64,000 nucleotides of DNA, taken from Arenibacter certesii DSM 19833 (GTDB taxonomy: Bacteria; Bacteroidota; Bacteroidia; Flavobacteriales; Flavobacteriaceae). The notes beneath the pieces are model-generated. The model had not been told where the DNA came from. It saw nothing but the letters and a program-made list of their open reading frames with translations, and did no database searches. The DNA is taken from contig NZ_KE386915.1 in the NCBI RefSeq assembly GCF_000429545.1, positions 1 through 64,000 of the forward strand, read 5' to 3'. Positions 48,269-57,660 of this stretch are shown here, piece by piece (within the stretch, counting starts at the first letter, position 1; every line of letters starts with the position of its first letter). Made by a program: the position numbers and the translations under genes.

Positions 48269-49102
48269 TTAATCTTCACTTAATTTATGACCACATTGCC
48301 TGCAGTAATGGGCGTCCTGTTGCAATACTTCCGAACCACATTCTGGGCAAGCTCTACCTTTATCTAAGCTTTCCCCTTTAGCCATGCCCGAAGCATATTC
48401 TGCAGATACAATTCCGGTAGGTACTGCAATAATCCCATACCCAATAATCATAATCATAGTCGCAATAAACTGTCCCAAAGGAGTTTGAGGAGAAATGTCT
48501 CCATACCCTACAGTGGTAAGGGTCACTATAGTCCAATAGATACTATGCGGAATACTTTCATATCCATTTTGTGGACCTTCAACAATGTACATAACAGTAC
48601 CTAATATGACGGATATAATGACAACAAAGAATACAAATACAAAAATTTTGGTCTTGCTGGAGTTTAAAGCTCTTATTAAGTTGTTGGATTCCCCAACAAA
48701 ACGAACCAGTTTTAAAATCCTAAAAATTCTTAACAGTCGCAATATTCTAAAAGCCGTAATAAATTGGGAGCCCACTAAGAATAGGGAGAGGTATTTTGGA
48801 ATGGTAGATAAAAGGTCAACAACACCAAAGAAACTGAATATATATTTCTTGGGCTTGTTAATGGTTATTATCCGTAAGATATATTCAATAGTAAAGAGGG
48901 CAGTAACCACCCACTCCGAAATATTTAAGAAATTATGATATTCTTCATCTATTCTTGGAACGCTCTCCAGCATTACTATTATAACACTGTAAACAATTAG
49001 GGCCAGCAGTAAAAGATCAAAAAGTCTTCCTGCGGGGGTATGGGTGCCATAAATTACCTCATGGACTTTTGATTTCCAGTCTTTTCTTTTTTCCTCTTTC
49101 AC
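48269..49102 (-). CDS. Voltage-gated-type potassium channel with C-terminal zinc ribbon
   Basis: This 277-aa protein has six transmembrane helices like Kv channels. S4 carries the regularly spaced arginines of a voltage sensor (FRILRLLRIFRILKLVRF, about residues 118-135). The pore loop has the potassium filter TTVGYGD (196-202). The C-terminus is a rubredoxin-like zinc ribbon with C252-x2-C255 and C267-x2-C270, an unusual cytoplasmic cap in place of an RCK domain. The start is GTG, overlapping the exonuclease gene's stop (GTGA). Selectivity is inferred from the filter. Confidence 0.92.
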   Translation of the reverse strand: MKEEKRKDWKSKVHEVIYGTHTPAGRLFDLLLLALIVYSVIIVMLESVPRIDEEYHNFLNISEWVVTALFTIEYILRIITINKPKKYIFSFFGVVDLLSTIPKYLSLFLVGSQFITAFRILRLLRIFRILKLVRFVGESNNLIRALNSSKTKIFVFVFFVVIISVILGTVMYIVEGPQNGYESIPHSIYWTIVTLTTVGYGDISPQTPLGQFIATMIMIIGYGIIAVPTGIVSAEYASGMAKGESLDKGRACPECGSEVLQQDAHYCRQCGHKLSED

Positions 49103-50466
49103 GATTTTAATTCTAAAATTTTAATATCTCTTTTTTTTCGGAGATAAGAGGTGATTATATGCCTGGTGTTTTCATTGTTATCCATTGGGGTGATAATGGA
49201 TTCTAGAATATGTACATTATTTATTTGATGGTTTAGACTAAAATAACCCAATCCTTTAAAAATACCATTTTTAATTAGAATTCCACATCGTTCCCCTGGT
49301 TCTCTTCCTCTTTCTAAAATAAGGATATCATTAGATGGCATGCTGTATTTCTTAATACATTCTTCTACCCTGTTGTTGTAGCGTTCTACCGGCTCCTTCT
49401 TAATGCATGCTCCTAAACATTTACTTTCAGCGTAATGGGAGCACTCTTTCTTTGCCTGAGAAAGGCCGTTGACTTTATTGCATAGTTGAAATTCATCCCT
49501 AATTGCGTATAGAAAATTCTCTGCACCTATAAGGCTATTAAAGGTAGCAATTGCATTCTTTTTAGGGTCAAATTTTTGGGCGGTCAATGAGATGTACCCA
49601 TGTTCGTTTATGGATTTATATAGCCCATGAGAAAATAGTCTTCTTTTAAAATTTGCATTGTACTTGGGCTTGTTGCGAATTAATTCGCTATTCTCCTTAA
49701 GCACTGCCGCTAATTCGTTACCTGTGGTTTCGTAGGTAACCCTTTTAGTTTCCTTTTGGATTTTTCTGGCCTTAGGACCGCTATTTATAAAATATTGATT
49801 GATTCGCTTCTTAATATTGTTGCTTTTACCCAACATTATAATCTCACCATCCCTACTGTGTACATAAAAGATCCCAATTTCTGAAGGAAGTGCTTCCACT
49901 ATATCCAATTGTCTTGGAGAAAGTTCACCATGTGTTTCATTTCGCAAGACATTTTTAAGTATGGTTTTATCAAGATCCTTGGAAAGCAACAATTTAAAAA
50001 GTTGCAAGGTGGCAAGCGCGTCTCCATTGGCTCTGTGACGATCGCTGACAGGAATTCCTAATGAACGAACCAATTTACCAAGACTATAAGACTCTGCATC
50101 AGGGAGCAATTGTTTGGACAATTCAACCGTACACAGGGTTTTGCGTTCAAAATTGTATCCCAACCTTCTAAATTCCGTACGTAAGATCCTATAATCAAAT
50201 TGTGCATTATGTGCTACAATCACTGCATCCTCAGTTATTTCCACTATCCGTTTGGCAACTTCGTGAAATTTTGGGGCAGTGCGTAACATTTTATTATTTA
50301 TACCTGTTAAGTTGACTACAAAAGGCTGAATTTCCTTTTCGGGATTAATAAGGCTGATAAAACGATCCACCACCTTATGTCCGTCATATTTATGGATAGC
50401 AATTTCCGTAATTCCCTCCTCATTATATTTTCCTCCGGTGGTTTCTATATCTAATACTACGTACAT
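49099..50466 (-). CDS. DEDDh exonuclease fused to a UvrC-like GIY-YIG nuclease
   Basis: This 455-aa fusion has a DnaQ-like 3'-5' exonuclease domain first (about residues 1-165): D6 and E8 in LDIETT, D91 in AHNAQFDYR, and H144 with D149 in HRANGDA. A GIY-YIG domain follows (about 195-275), with GIFYVHS, LGKSNNIKKRINQYF, E251 placed like the UvrC catalytic Glu, and KPKYN. A Cys-rich segment resembling the one after GIY-YIG in UvrC comes next (CSHYAESKCLGAC, about 348-360). UvrC's RNase-H-like half and HhH are absent. It probably acts in DNA repair, like Cho. It overlaps the channel gene by 4 bp. Confidence 0.9.
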   Translation of the reverse strand: MYVVLDIETTGGKYNEEGITEIAIHKYDGHKVVDRFISLINPEKEIQPFVVNLTGINNKMLRTAPKFHEVAKRIVEITEDAVIVAHNAQFDYRILRTEFRRLGYNFERKTLCTVELSKQLLPDAESYSLGKLVRSLGIPVSDRHRANGDALATLQLFKLLLSKDLDKTILKNVLRNETHGELSPRQLDIVEALPSEIGIFYVHSRDGEIIMLGKSNNIKKRINQYFINSGPKARKIQKETKRVTYETTGNELAAVLKENSELIRNKPKYNANFKRRLFSHGLYKSINEHGYISLTAQKFDPKKNAIATFNSLIGAENFLYAIRDEFQLCNKVNGLSQAKKECSHYAESKCLGACIKKEPVERYNNRVEECIKKYSMPSNDILILERGREPGERCGILIKNGIFKGLGYFSLNHQINNVHILESIITPMDNNENTRHIITSYLRKKRDIKILELKS

Positions 50467-50534
50467 GTACTGTTTCTAATTCATGATAGATAACAAAGAT
50501 AGGTATTCTTGTCCCACCCAAATGAGATTAAGTT

Positions 50535-51188
50535 TTAATTTCTAGATCCAAAAATACTACTTCCCAAACGCACCATAGTACTCCCTTCGCCAATGGCAAT
50601 ATCGTAATCCCCACTCATTCCCATCGATAGTTCTTTTAAGCCCGGAAGTTTGGTCTTTATGCGGTTGAACAAATTCGTTAGGGATTTAAATTCTTTTTTT
50701 ATTTGTTGGGTATTCTCCGTAAATGTGGCCATTCCCATGAGCCCTTGTATGTCTATATTTTCCAAGCTGTCCAACGTCCCAGAAGAAATGAGGTCCATTA
50801 GTTCCTTTTCGTCAAAACCAAATTTAGATTCTTCCTCGGCAATATGCACCTGAAGTAAACAAGGAATTATCCGGTCATTTTGTTTGGCACGTTTATTAAT
50901 TTCCTTAAGAAGTCTTAAGCTATCAACCCCATGAACAAGAGACACAAAACTGGCCATGTACTTTACCTTGTTACGTTGGAGATGTCCTATCATGTGCCAT
51001 TCTATATCTTTTGGAAGCAATTCCCATTTATCAGTCATTTCCTGAACTTTATTTTCACCAAAAATCCGTTGCCCTGCATCATAAGCTTCTTGGATATCAG
51101 ACAGTGGCTTTGTTTTGCTCACAGCAACCAAAGTCACATTCTGTGGTAAGGATTCTTTTATTTGAATGAGATTATCTTTAATGGACAT
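50535..51188 (-). CDS. yggS: YggS-type pyridoxal phosphate-binding protein
   Basis: This 217-aa protein of the YggS/PROSC family binds pyridoxal 5'-phosphate and keeps cellular levels of the cofactor balanced. The PLP lysine is in LVAVSKTKP (about K25). Other family blocks are FGENKVQEM, WHMIGHLQRNKVKYM, and the phosphate-binding end SMGMSGDYDIAIGEGSTMVRLGSSIFG (given as a region, about 187-213). The length is typical. It is a single gene between the exonuclease and dehydrogenase genes. Confidence 0.95.
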   Translation of the reverse strand: MSIKDNLIQIKESLPQNVTLVAVSKTKPLSDIQEAYDAGQRIFGENKVQEMTDKWELLPKDIEWHMIGHLQRNKVKYMASFVSLVHGVDSLRLLKEINKRAKQNDRIIPCLLQVHIAEEESKFGFDEKELMDLISSGTLDSLENIDIQGLMGMATFTENTQQIKKEFKSLTNLFNRIKTKLPGLKELSMGMSGDYDIAIGEGSTMVRLGSSIFGSRN

Positions 51189-51232
51189 ACATTTTAATTT
51201 TTAAATTTTTATTCATTAAAAAAAATGTGACG

Positions 51233-52120
51233 TTAACTAAATTGTTTGGACACTATTTCCGCTTTTTTATTGGTGGCATAGTCGTAAAATCCCTCTCCCG
51301 ACTTAACCCCAAGCTTACCGGCCATTACCATATTTACCAATAATGGACATGGGGCATACTTTGGGTTTTTAAAGCCATCATACATCACATTTAAAATGGA
51401 AAGACAGACATCCAATCCAATAAAGTCGGCCAATTGCAAAGGCCCCATAGGGTGTGCCATTCCCAGTTTCATTACTGTGTCTATTTCCGATACTCCGGCA
51501 ACCTTATTATACAAGGTTTCTATAGCCTCATTAATCATGGGCATTAAGATTCTATTCGCTACAAAACCGGGGTAATCATTGACTTCCGTTGGGGTTTTAC
51601 CAAGGCGCTTAGACAATTCCATTATAGTATGGGTTACTTCGTCCGAGGTGCTATACCCCCTAATGATTTCCACTAAATTCATTATTGGGACGGGATTCAT
51701 AAAATGCATCCCTATTACCTTATCTGCTCTATTTGTGGCAGCTGCTATTTGTGTAATGGATATGGAGGAGGTATTAGTGGCCAAAATGGTATTGGGAGAA
51801 CATAGGGTATCTAACTCTCCAAATATTTTTAATTTTAGATCCGTATTTTCTGTTGCGGCCTCAATTACCAATTGAACATCTTTAACACCTTTAGACAAAA
51901 CAGTAAAGGTGCTTATTCTATCTAAGGTAGATTTTTTGTCTGCTTCCGTAATCACTTCTTTGGCAAGCATCCGGTCTAAATTCTTGCCAATGGTCGCCAC
52001 TCCCTTTTCTAGGGAAGCCGAGGAGATATCTATAAGGTTTGTCTTATACCCATGTTGGGCAAACACATGGGCAATGCCATTGCCCATAGTCCCTGCACCT
52101 ATGATCGCTATGTTCATCAT
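51233..52120 (-). CDS. 3-hydroxybutyryl-CoA dehydrogenase
   Basis: This 295-aa NAD(P)-dependent enzyme oxidises 3-hydroxyacyl-CoA to 3-oxoacyl-CoA, probably of short chain. The Rossmann motif is IIGAGTMGNGIAHVFAQHG (about residues 5-23). The catalytic His lies in GMHFMNPVPIMNLVEII with its Glu partner, and the C-terminal domain has NEAIETLYNKVA and HPMGPLQLADFIGLD. The length matches the stand-alone (not multifunctional) family. Two ATG codons stand side by side at the start. Confidence 0.93.
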   Translation of the reverse strand: MMNIAIIGAGTMGNGIAHVFAQHGYKTNLIDISSASLEKGVATIGKNLDRMLAKEVITEADKKSTLDRISTFTVLSKGVKDVQLVIEAATENTDLKLKIFGELDTLCSPNTILATNTSSISITQIAAATNRADKVIGMHFMNPVPIMNLVEIIRGYSTSDEVTHTIMELSKRLGKTPTEVNDYPGFVANRILMPMINEAIETLYNKVAGVSEIDTVMKLGMAHPMGPLQLADFIGLDVCLSILNVMYDGFKNPKYAPCPLLVNMVMAGKLGVKSGEGFYDYATNKKAEIVSKQFS

Positions 52121-52183
52121 TGATTTTTTTACGATTGTATGTTAAACTATAGAGCAGTTACTATTTAGTTGAAGTAAGTGCTT

Positions 52184-53143
52184 CTAGAACGACTTAATAA
52201 CCTGTAATGCTACCCTTAAAGCTTGGAAACCTTGTTCAAGGGTTACTACGGGAGTAGTGTCATTTTTTATTGCATCGGCAAAGGTCTCCAACTCATCCAA
52301 AATAGCATTATTTGCCGGGACAGAGGGATTTTCAAAATAGATCTGTTTTTTCATACCTTCTGCATTCTGTAATATCATGTCAAAATCTCCAGGTTCTTCA
52401 GGGGCATCCTTCATTCTCACCACCTCTACCTTCTTTTCTAAAAAATCTACGGAGATATAAGCATCACGCTGAAAAAAACGTGATTTTCTCATATTCTTTA
52501 AAGAGATTCTACTTGCGGTAAGATTAGCAACACACCCATTTTCAAATTCTATCCTAGCATTGGCTATATCTGGGGAATTGCTTATTACTGAAACCCCACT
52601 GGCATTGATCTGTTTTACTTCGGAGTTTACAACGCTGAGGATTGCATCTATATCGTGTATCATTAGATCTAATACCACGGGTACATCGGTTCCCCGCGGA
52701 TTAAATTCAGCCAACCTATGGGTCTCAATAAACATCGGATTGTTAATATTTTCCTTTACTGCCATGAAGGCAGGATTAAATCGTTCCACATGCCCTACCT
52801 GTCCTTTGACATTATGTTTTTTTTCTAGCGCCAATAGTATTTCGGCCTCTTCCAACGTATTGGTAATTGGTTTTTCTATAAATACATGTTTTCCCTTCTC
52901 CATTGCTTTTTTTGCACAATCGAAATGAGACAATGTAGGGGTAACAATATCTATTACATCTACTGCATCGATTAATTTATTGATATTATCAAAGAAAACA
53001 TATCCAAACTCTGCGGCTACTTTCTTTCCGTTAATAACATCGGGGTCATAAAATCCGACCAAATTATATTTGCTAGATTCATTAAGTAACCGAAGGTGTA
53101 TTTTTCCTAAATGTCCTGCTCCTAGGACGCCAACATTAAGCAT
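52184..53143 (-). CDS. Gfo/Idh/MocA family oxidoreductase
   Basis: This NAD(P)-dependent oxidoreductase has a Rossmann domain (about residues 1-120) with VGVLGAGHLGKIHLRLL, the catalytic EKP in VFIEKPITNT, and a C-terminal alpha/beta substrate domain (about 125-300). The substrate is probably a sugar or polyol but cannot be read. The frame opens at a TTG (53161), but I place the start at the ATG at 53143, which gives MLNVGVLGAGHLG, the usual distance from the glycine motif; the protein then has 319 aa. Confidence 0.88.
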   Translation of the reverse strand: MLNVGVLGAGHLGKIHLRLLNESSKYNLVGFYDPDVINGKKVAAEFGYVFFDNINKLIDAVDVIDIVTPTLSHFDCAKKAMEKGKHVFIEKPITNTLEEAEILLALEKKHNVKGQVGHVERFNPAFMAVKENINNPMFIETHRLAEFNPRGTDVPVVLDLMIHDIDAILSVVNSEVKQINASGVSVISNSPDIANARIEFENGCVANLTASRISLKNMRKSRFFQRDAYISVDFLEKKVEVVRMKDAPEEPGDFDMILQNAEGMKKQIYFENPSVPANNAILDELETFADAIKNDTTPVVTLEQGFQALRVALQVIKSF

Positions 53144-53466
53144 AGAATTGTTTTTTTTCAAAAATAAGGATAGTTTGCAAGTTATAAGACCCTAAAACAA
53201 AAAATAGGGTATATCCTTTTAGGTTTTGTAGCATTATATACTATGGGTTAGTCTAAATTTTTCAGAAAAATCATGATTGCCAGTAGGGATGGTTGATAAT
53301 TGGAACGCTAATATAGGCGCGTTCGGTTGTTTTTAATTTTTTCTACAACGTATCAATTGCTCATCACCAACAAGTTGGTAAAGAATGGATGTAGCATTCC
53401 CCAGTCACACCTAATTTATTAAGTTTTCTTTTATAACTTTACAGGCCAAAACCAAAGCTTAATACA
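53144..53466. other. Intergenic region between the Gfo/Idh/MocA gene and pcm
   Basis: This 323-bp divergent region has no reading frame of note. A small hairpin ACCCTA...TAGGGT lies near 53189-53211, and a near-consensus -7 element TAACTTTA lies at 53434-53441, 25 bp before pcm. Confidence 0.5.
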
Positions 53467-54108
53467 GTGAGAGATACTTTAAAACATCGCGGAATGCGTA
53501 ATCAGCTTGCCGAGGTCCTTTCGGAAAAGGGAATTGTGGACAATGCGGTGTTGAACGCCATCCGTTCCATACCCAGGCACTTGTTTCTGGATAGTAGTTT
53601 TGAAGATCATGCCTATCAGGATAAGGCTTTTCCCATAGGTGCAGATCAAACCATTTCACAACCTTATACCGTTGCATTTCAAACCGAGTTGTTACAGGTA
53701 GAGCCCAATCATAAAATTCTGGAAATAGGAACAGGTAGTGGTTATCAAACGGCTGTCCTTCTTAAGCTAAAAGCGAGGGTATATACTATTGAGAGGCAAC
53801 TGGAACTTTTTAAGAAAACCAACCTGTTTTTTAATAAAATGGGATATAGACCAAAAAATGTGATTTTTGGGGATGGTTATAAAGGATTGCCGGAAGAAGC
53901 ACCTTTTGATGGGATAATTGTAACAGCTGGAGCCCCGTTTGTCCCCAACCCCTTGTTGGCGCAGCTGAAAATTGGAGGTAGATTGGTTATTCCGGTAGGT
54001 GTGGATGAACAGATAATGACATTATTCATAAGAAAGTCTGCCAAAGAATTTGAAAAAAAAGAATTGGGTTCCTTTAGATTTGTACCCTTATTGGAAGATA
54101 AGAATTAG
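53467..54108 (+). CDS. pcm: Protein-L-isoaspartate O-methyltransferase
   Basis: Pcm methylates isoaspartyl residues in aged proteins so that they can revert to aspartate. The 213-aa protein has SAM motif ILEIGTGSGYQTAVLL (about residues 80-95), the family opening RNQLAEVLSEKGIVDNAVLNAI, the QTISQPYTVAFQTELLQ block, and IVTAGAPFVPNPLLAQLKIGG. The start is GTG at 53467, giving MRDTLKHRGMRNQL, typical in the group; the internal ATG at codon 10 is possible but cuts conserved sequence. Confidence 0.94.
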   Translation: MRDTLKHRGMRNQLAEVLSEKGIVDNAVLNAIRSIPRHLFLDSSFEDHAYQDKAFPIGADQTISQPYTVAFQTELLQVEPNHKILEIGTGSGYQTAVLLKLKARVYTIERQLELFKKTNLFFNKMGYRPKNVIFGDGYKGLPEEAPFDGIIVTAGAPFVPNPLLAQLKIGGRLVIPVGVDEQIMTLFIRKSAKEFEKKELGSFRFVPLLEDKN

Positions 54109-54187
54109 TAGTACCCTTTAAGGTTAACGGTAGATGGGCCAAGTCTTTCTAAGAATTTATAATTTTGAAACAACTTGGCCTTAGATT

Positions 54188-54649
54188 TTAATTGTTAAAG
54201 CTTTTCTTGACGCGATCCAAGTTTCTCTTATTATCCCGGTCTTTTATAGTTTCGCGTTTATCGTATAACTTTTTACCCTTTGCCAGGGCAATGTTCAACT
54301 TGGCCAAACCACGATCGTTTAGAAATAGGTTAAGAGGGATAATAGTGAGTCCGCTATTTTTGACTTCCTTCTCTAACTTTTTTAATTCCCCTCGGTTGAG
54401 TAGGAGCTTGCGCTCTGCTTTGGGCAAGTGATTATAATGGGTGCCATGCGCGTATTCGTCTACTTGCATATTCACCACAAACAATTCACCTTTATCATTA
54501 AACTCGCAAAAGCTCTCCGAAATAGAGGCTTTGCTTTCACGGATAGATTTAATTTCGGTGCCCGATAATACGATACCTGCAGTATAGGTGTCTATCAGTT
54601 CATAATCAAACCGTGCTCTCTTATTCTTAATGTTTATTTTCTTCTGCAT
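54188..54649 (-). CDS. smpB: SsrA-binding protein SmpB
   Basis: SmpB binds tmRNA and rescues stalled ribosomes by trans-translation. The 153-aa protein has the typical [21 protein letters not shown] opening (region about residues 7-27), the [21 protein letters not shown] block, the [37 protein letters not shown] region, and a basic tail [16 protein letters not shown] chose the ATG at 54649 over a GTG 9 bp upstream. The tmRNA gene itself is not in the window. Confidence 0.96.
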   Translation of the reverse strand: MQKKINIKNKRARFDYELIDTYTAGIVLSGTEIKSIRESKASISESFCEFNDKGELFVVNMQVDEYAHGTHYNHLPKAERKLLLNRGELKKLEKEVKNSGLTIIPLNLFLNDRGLAKLNIALAKGKKLYDKRETIKDRDNKRNLDRVKKSFNN

Positions 54650-54779
54650 ATCTCCCACAAAAATAGAAACAATTATCCAATTTATCCTCCTGGTTAGTAC
54701 TGTACTATTTTACAATTTCGATTTTATAATAGTTTTGTTGTAATGTTTTAGTCATTTTTGCGATTAAATAGGAAAACAA

Positions 54780-55529
54780 ATGATGAGAGTTTTATATTTT
54801 GCCGTTTCGGCACTTTTGTGGGTTTCGTGTAAAGAACAACCAAAAACTGAGCTTTCCGCACAGGAGATTGTGAATAAGTCCATTTTTGTTAGCGGAGGGG
54901 ATAACTATAAAAATAGGGCTATTTCCTTTTCATTTAGAGAATTAGATTACAAGTCTAGCTGGGAAAAAGGTAAACGCATATTGAGCCGTACAGGTATTAA
55001 GGATTCCGTGAGGTATGTTGATGTTTTGAAAAATAATACATTGGAACGAACCGTTGGAGAAGGTTTGGTAGCCTTATCGGATTCCATAGCTAATGTTTAT
55101 TCCAATTCCCTGAATTCTGTACATTATTTTGTGAATTTACCTTATGGTTTAAACGATCATGCAGTGAATAAGGAATTACTAGGGGAAGTGAAAATCAAAA
55201 ATAAAGATTATTATAAAATCAAGGTTACTTTTGAGCAAGCGGGTGGCGGTGATGACTTTGAAGATGTGTATGTCTATTGGATCAATAAAGAAACTTTTAA
55301 ACCAGATTACCTAGCATATGAGTTTCATATAAATGGTGGAGGCATCCGATTTAGGGTAGCTTATAATGAGCGTTATTTAAATGGAATTCGCATAGTGGAT
55401 TATGAAAATTATAAAGCTTCTCCCCAAAAGGTAACCTTATATGAAACCGATAAGCTGTATGAGAAAGGAGAGTTAGAGTTGCTTTCAAAAATTGAATTGG
55501 AAAATGTGGTGGTAAAAGCCCTAGATTAA
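54780..55529 (+). CDS. DUF6503 family lipoprotein
   Basis: This 249-aa protein has a lipoprotein signal ending at C17 (LLWVSC). The body has SAQEIVNKSIFVSGGDNYKN, a DUF6503 opening, and later a beta-rich fold with FEDVYVYWINKETFKPDYLAYEF, which resembles outer-membrane lipoprotein (LolA/LolB-like) sheets. The function is unknown. Two ATG codons stand side by side at the start. Its 3' end overlaps the convergent histidine phosphatase gene by 4 bp. Confidence 0.8.
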   Translation: MMRVLYFAVSALLWVSCKEQPKTELSAQEIVNKSIFVSGGDNYKNRAISFSFRELDYKSSWEKGKRILSRTGIKDSVRYVDVLKNNTLERTVGEGLVALSDSIANVYSNSLNSVHYFVNLPYGLNDHAVNKELLGEVKIKNKDYYKIKVTFEQAGGGDDFEDVYVYWINKETFKPDYLAYEFHINGGGIRFRVAYNERYLNGIRIVDYENYKASPQKVTLYETDKLYEKGELELLSKIELENVVVKALD

Positions 55530-56056
55530 TCCATTTTTAAGCGAATATCTGTTGCAATACCGTCTATAACTCGTACTATAAACAGGGTAGAATTGTCATA
55601 ATCTTCCATTGAGGTGTATTTTTCTTCACCTAACATGCCATTTACAAACTGAGGAATAGTATTGCTATGACCCACTATTAGGACATTATAGTCTAGATTA
55701 CGCGTCATGAAATCTTTAATATTCACGGCATGGGGATCATAATATTGGGGGCTGATATCCTTTTTTATGGAAATTGGAGCAGCCGTCATAGCAGTCCGTT
55801 CAAAATTGGAGATGTAAATAGCATCCAAGTCAACTAGATCTAGTATTTCTGCCCATCGGATAGCACGTCCCATACCTTCCTGACTTAGCTCAGGATCTTT
55901 ATCTTCGGGATTGGAACGATCTTTTTCCGCATGCCTAATAAAGTAAAAGGTGGAAACGTGTTCGTTACTACTTTTTACAATTTCCTTAGGTTCTTCCTTG
56001 CAGCTCCATATGCTTAAGGATACTATTAATATTATAAGTAGTTTTATACTATTCAT
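55526..56056 (-). CDS. Histidine phosphatase family lipoprotein
   Basis: This 176-aa protein has a lipoprotein signal ending at C19 (IWSC) and a short phosphoglycerate-mutase-like phosphatase domain. The nucleophile is H42 in IRHAEKD, the second His is H130 in IVGHSN, and the SNFERTAMTA segment holds a conserved Arg. The form without long insertions resembles SixA-like or small phosphatases. It probably faces the periplasm. Its target is unknown. It ends tail to tail with the DUF6503 gene. Confidence 0.88.
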   Translation of the reverse strand: MNSIKLLIILIVSLSIWSCKEEPKEIVKSSNEHVSTFYFIRHAEKDRSNPEDKDPELSQEGMGRAIRWAEILDLVDLDAIYISNFERTAMTAAPISIKKDISPQYYDPHAVNIKDFMTRNLDYNVLIVGHSNTIPQFVNGMLGEEKYTSMEDYDNSTLFIVRVIDGIATDIRLKMD

Positions 56057-56151
56057 GGTTAATTCTAGTTAAGGTAATACCGATAAGTTATTATTTAACT
56101 GAAATATCGGGAATATAGTATACAAAACCATTAGTTTTAGCTCATTTCTGT

Positions 56152-57654
56152 ATGAATACTAAGTTATTAATACTCTTTATATTGTTAGGGGTTTTCTTCT
56201 CTAATGCTCAGGAAGCAGGACTACCCACAGATTTTAGGCAGCATAATATATCGGAATTTAATGCTAGTTTATTAAATCCGGTCTATTCTTTAGACCCAAT
56301 TAATGCTCATTCCATTGCATTCTGGTCTAGGTATCAGTGGCAGCATATTGATAGTGATCCATCGTCCTGGATGCTAAATTATACTGGGAAAATAAATGAC
56401 CGTTCTTCAATAGGGATAGGTTTTATACAGCATAATACAGGTGTATTTCATAATTCTGGTGGGGTGGTAAATTATGCTTATGCTTTTAATTTAGGATATA
56501 AGATGAGCTTATCTTTTGGCTTTAATTTATTTGGTTTTACAAGCCAATTGGCAGATGACCATTACCAATCTAACGAACCGGTTATCTTACCGCAATTTCA
56601 GGTATCCGATGCGTTTATTTTACAATTTGCTCCAGGTGTGCGTTTTGAGATAGATGGTTTTGGTGTCGGATTTTCTTCGGATAATTTAATGGATTATAAT
56701 TTCAATACCAATAAAAGCAACTCAGATAGGGATGAGCGCGTTTTTACGGGAACCTTGGATTATCAATTTCCAATACAACTTTTTAATGGGGTTAGCGGTG
56801 CCTATCTACGACCCATGGTCTACTTCAGATCTGTACCCTATGAGGATACTCAAATGGGGTTAAATGTCCTTCTTTCTTCCGATTCCTTTTGGGTTCAAGG
56901 AGGGTATAATAGCTTTTATGGTGTATCGGGCGGAATAGGAGGTCGATTCTTTAAGCAGGTGTCATTAGGCGCTTTGGTAGAATTTGGAATAGATGGGTTG
57001 GTAAAACAAAAAGATCCAAGTTTTGAAATTGTAGCGGCCTTTAGTTTAGGAAAACAGTGGGTGAGTAGGGGTGAAGTCCCAGAGGAGGAAGAATTAAATG
57101 AATTGGAACCTACTAAAAAGGAAATTCGAGTAGCTAAAAGGAGATCTAGAAAAGATCAAAAGAATTATGACAAAGAACTTGTATTTGAGGTGCAAAGGGA
57201 AAAGAACAGACAGATCAAAGAATGGCAAAAAACGGAAGCACTTTTAGAAGTGGCTAAGTTAGACGAGCAACAGAGGATGGATTCTCAAAAGGAATTAAAG
57301 GGAACGTCAGCAGTAACCATTAGAGCCGACCAAGAACGTATTGCAGAACGAAAGAAGGCGGGTAAGGCCGTTACAAAAGGGCATTATGAGGAAGTGGATA
57401 AATTAGAAGGTGAAAAAGCCGGATTTTATCTAATAGCAAATATTTACGGTAGCGATACGTATCGAGATCTATTTATCAAGAGCTTAGCGGGACAAGGTAT
57501 AAATGCTAAGTACTTCTTTGTACCTAAACAAAAGTACGATTACGTGTATCTTGAAAGATATGACACCTTACGTGGTGCAGAAGAAGCTAGAGATAGTAAG
57601 TATTATGGAAACTACTCTGAAAGGATATGGATTTATAGAATAATTGGAGAATAA
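56152..57654 (+). CDS. PorP/SprF family protein with coiled-coil and SPOR-like tail
   Basis: This 500-aa outer-membrane protein begins with a signal peptide (about residues 1-19) and a PorP/SprF beta-barrel (about 20-300), seen in FRQHNISEFNASLLNPVYS, YAFNLGYKMSLSFGFNLFGF and VQGGYNSFYGVSGGIGGRFF. PorP/SprF proteins work with type IX secretion and often with adhesins. A charged coiled-coil stretch follows (about 315-410, rich in Lys, Arg, Glu). The last ~80 residues (AGFYLIANIYG ... DTLRGAEEARDS) resemble a SPOR peptidoglycan-binding domain. A standard family member is ~300-350 aa, so this is an extended form. Confidence 0.85.
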   Translation: MNTKLLILFILLGVFFSNAQEAGLPTDFRQHNISEFNASLLNPVYSLDPINAHSIAFWSRYQWQHIDSDPSSWMLNYTGKINDRSSIGIGFIQHNTGVFHNSGGVVNYAYAFNLGYKMSLSFGFNLFGFTSQLADDHYQSNEPVILPQFQVSDAFILQFAPGVRFEIDGFGVGFSSDNLMDYNFNTNKSNSDRDERVFTGTLDYQFPIQLFNGVSGAYLRPMVYFRSVPYEDTQMGLNVLLSSDSFWVQGGYNSFYGVSGGIGGRFFKQVSLGALVEFGIDGLVKQKDPSFEIVAAFSLGKQWVSRGEVPEEEELNELEPTKKEIRVAKRRSRKDQKNYDKELVFEVQREKNRQIKEWQKTEALLEVAKLDEQQRMDSQKELKGTSAVTIRADQERIAERKKAGKAVTKGHYEEVDKLEGEKAGFYLIANIYGSDTYRDLFIKSLAGQGINAKYFFVPKQKYDYVYLERYDTLRGAEEARDSKYYGNYSERIWIYRIIGE

Positions 57655-57660
57655 TGTTCT

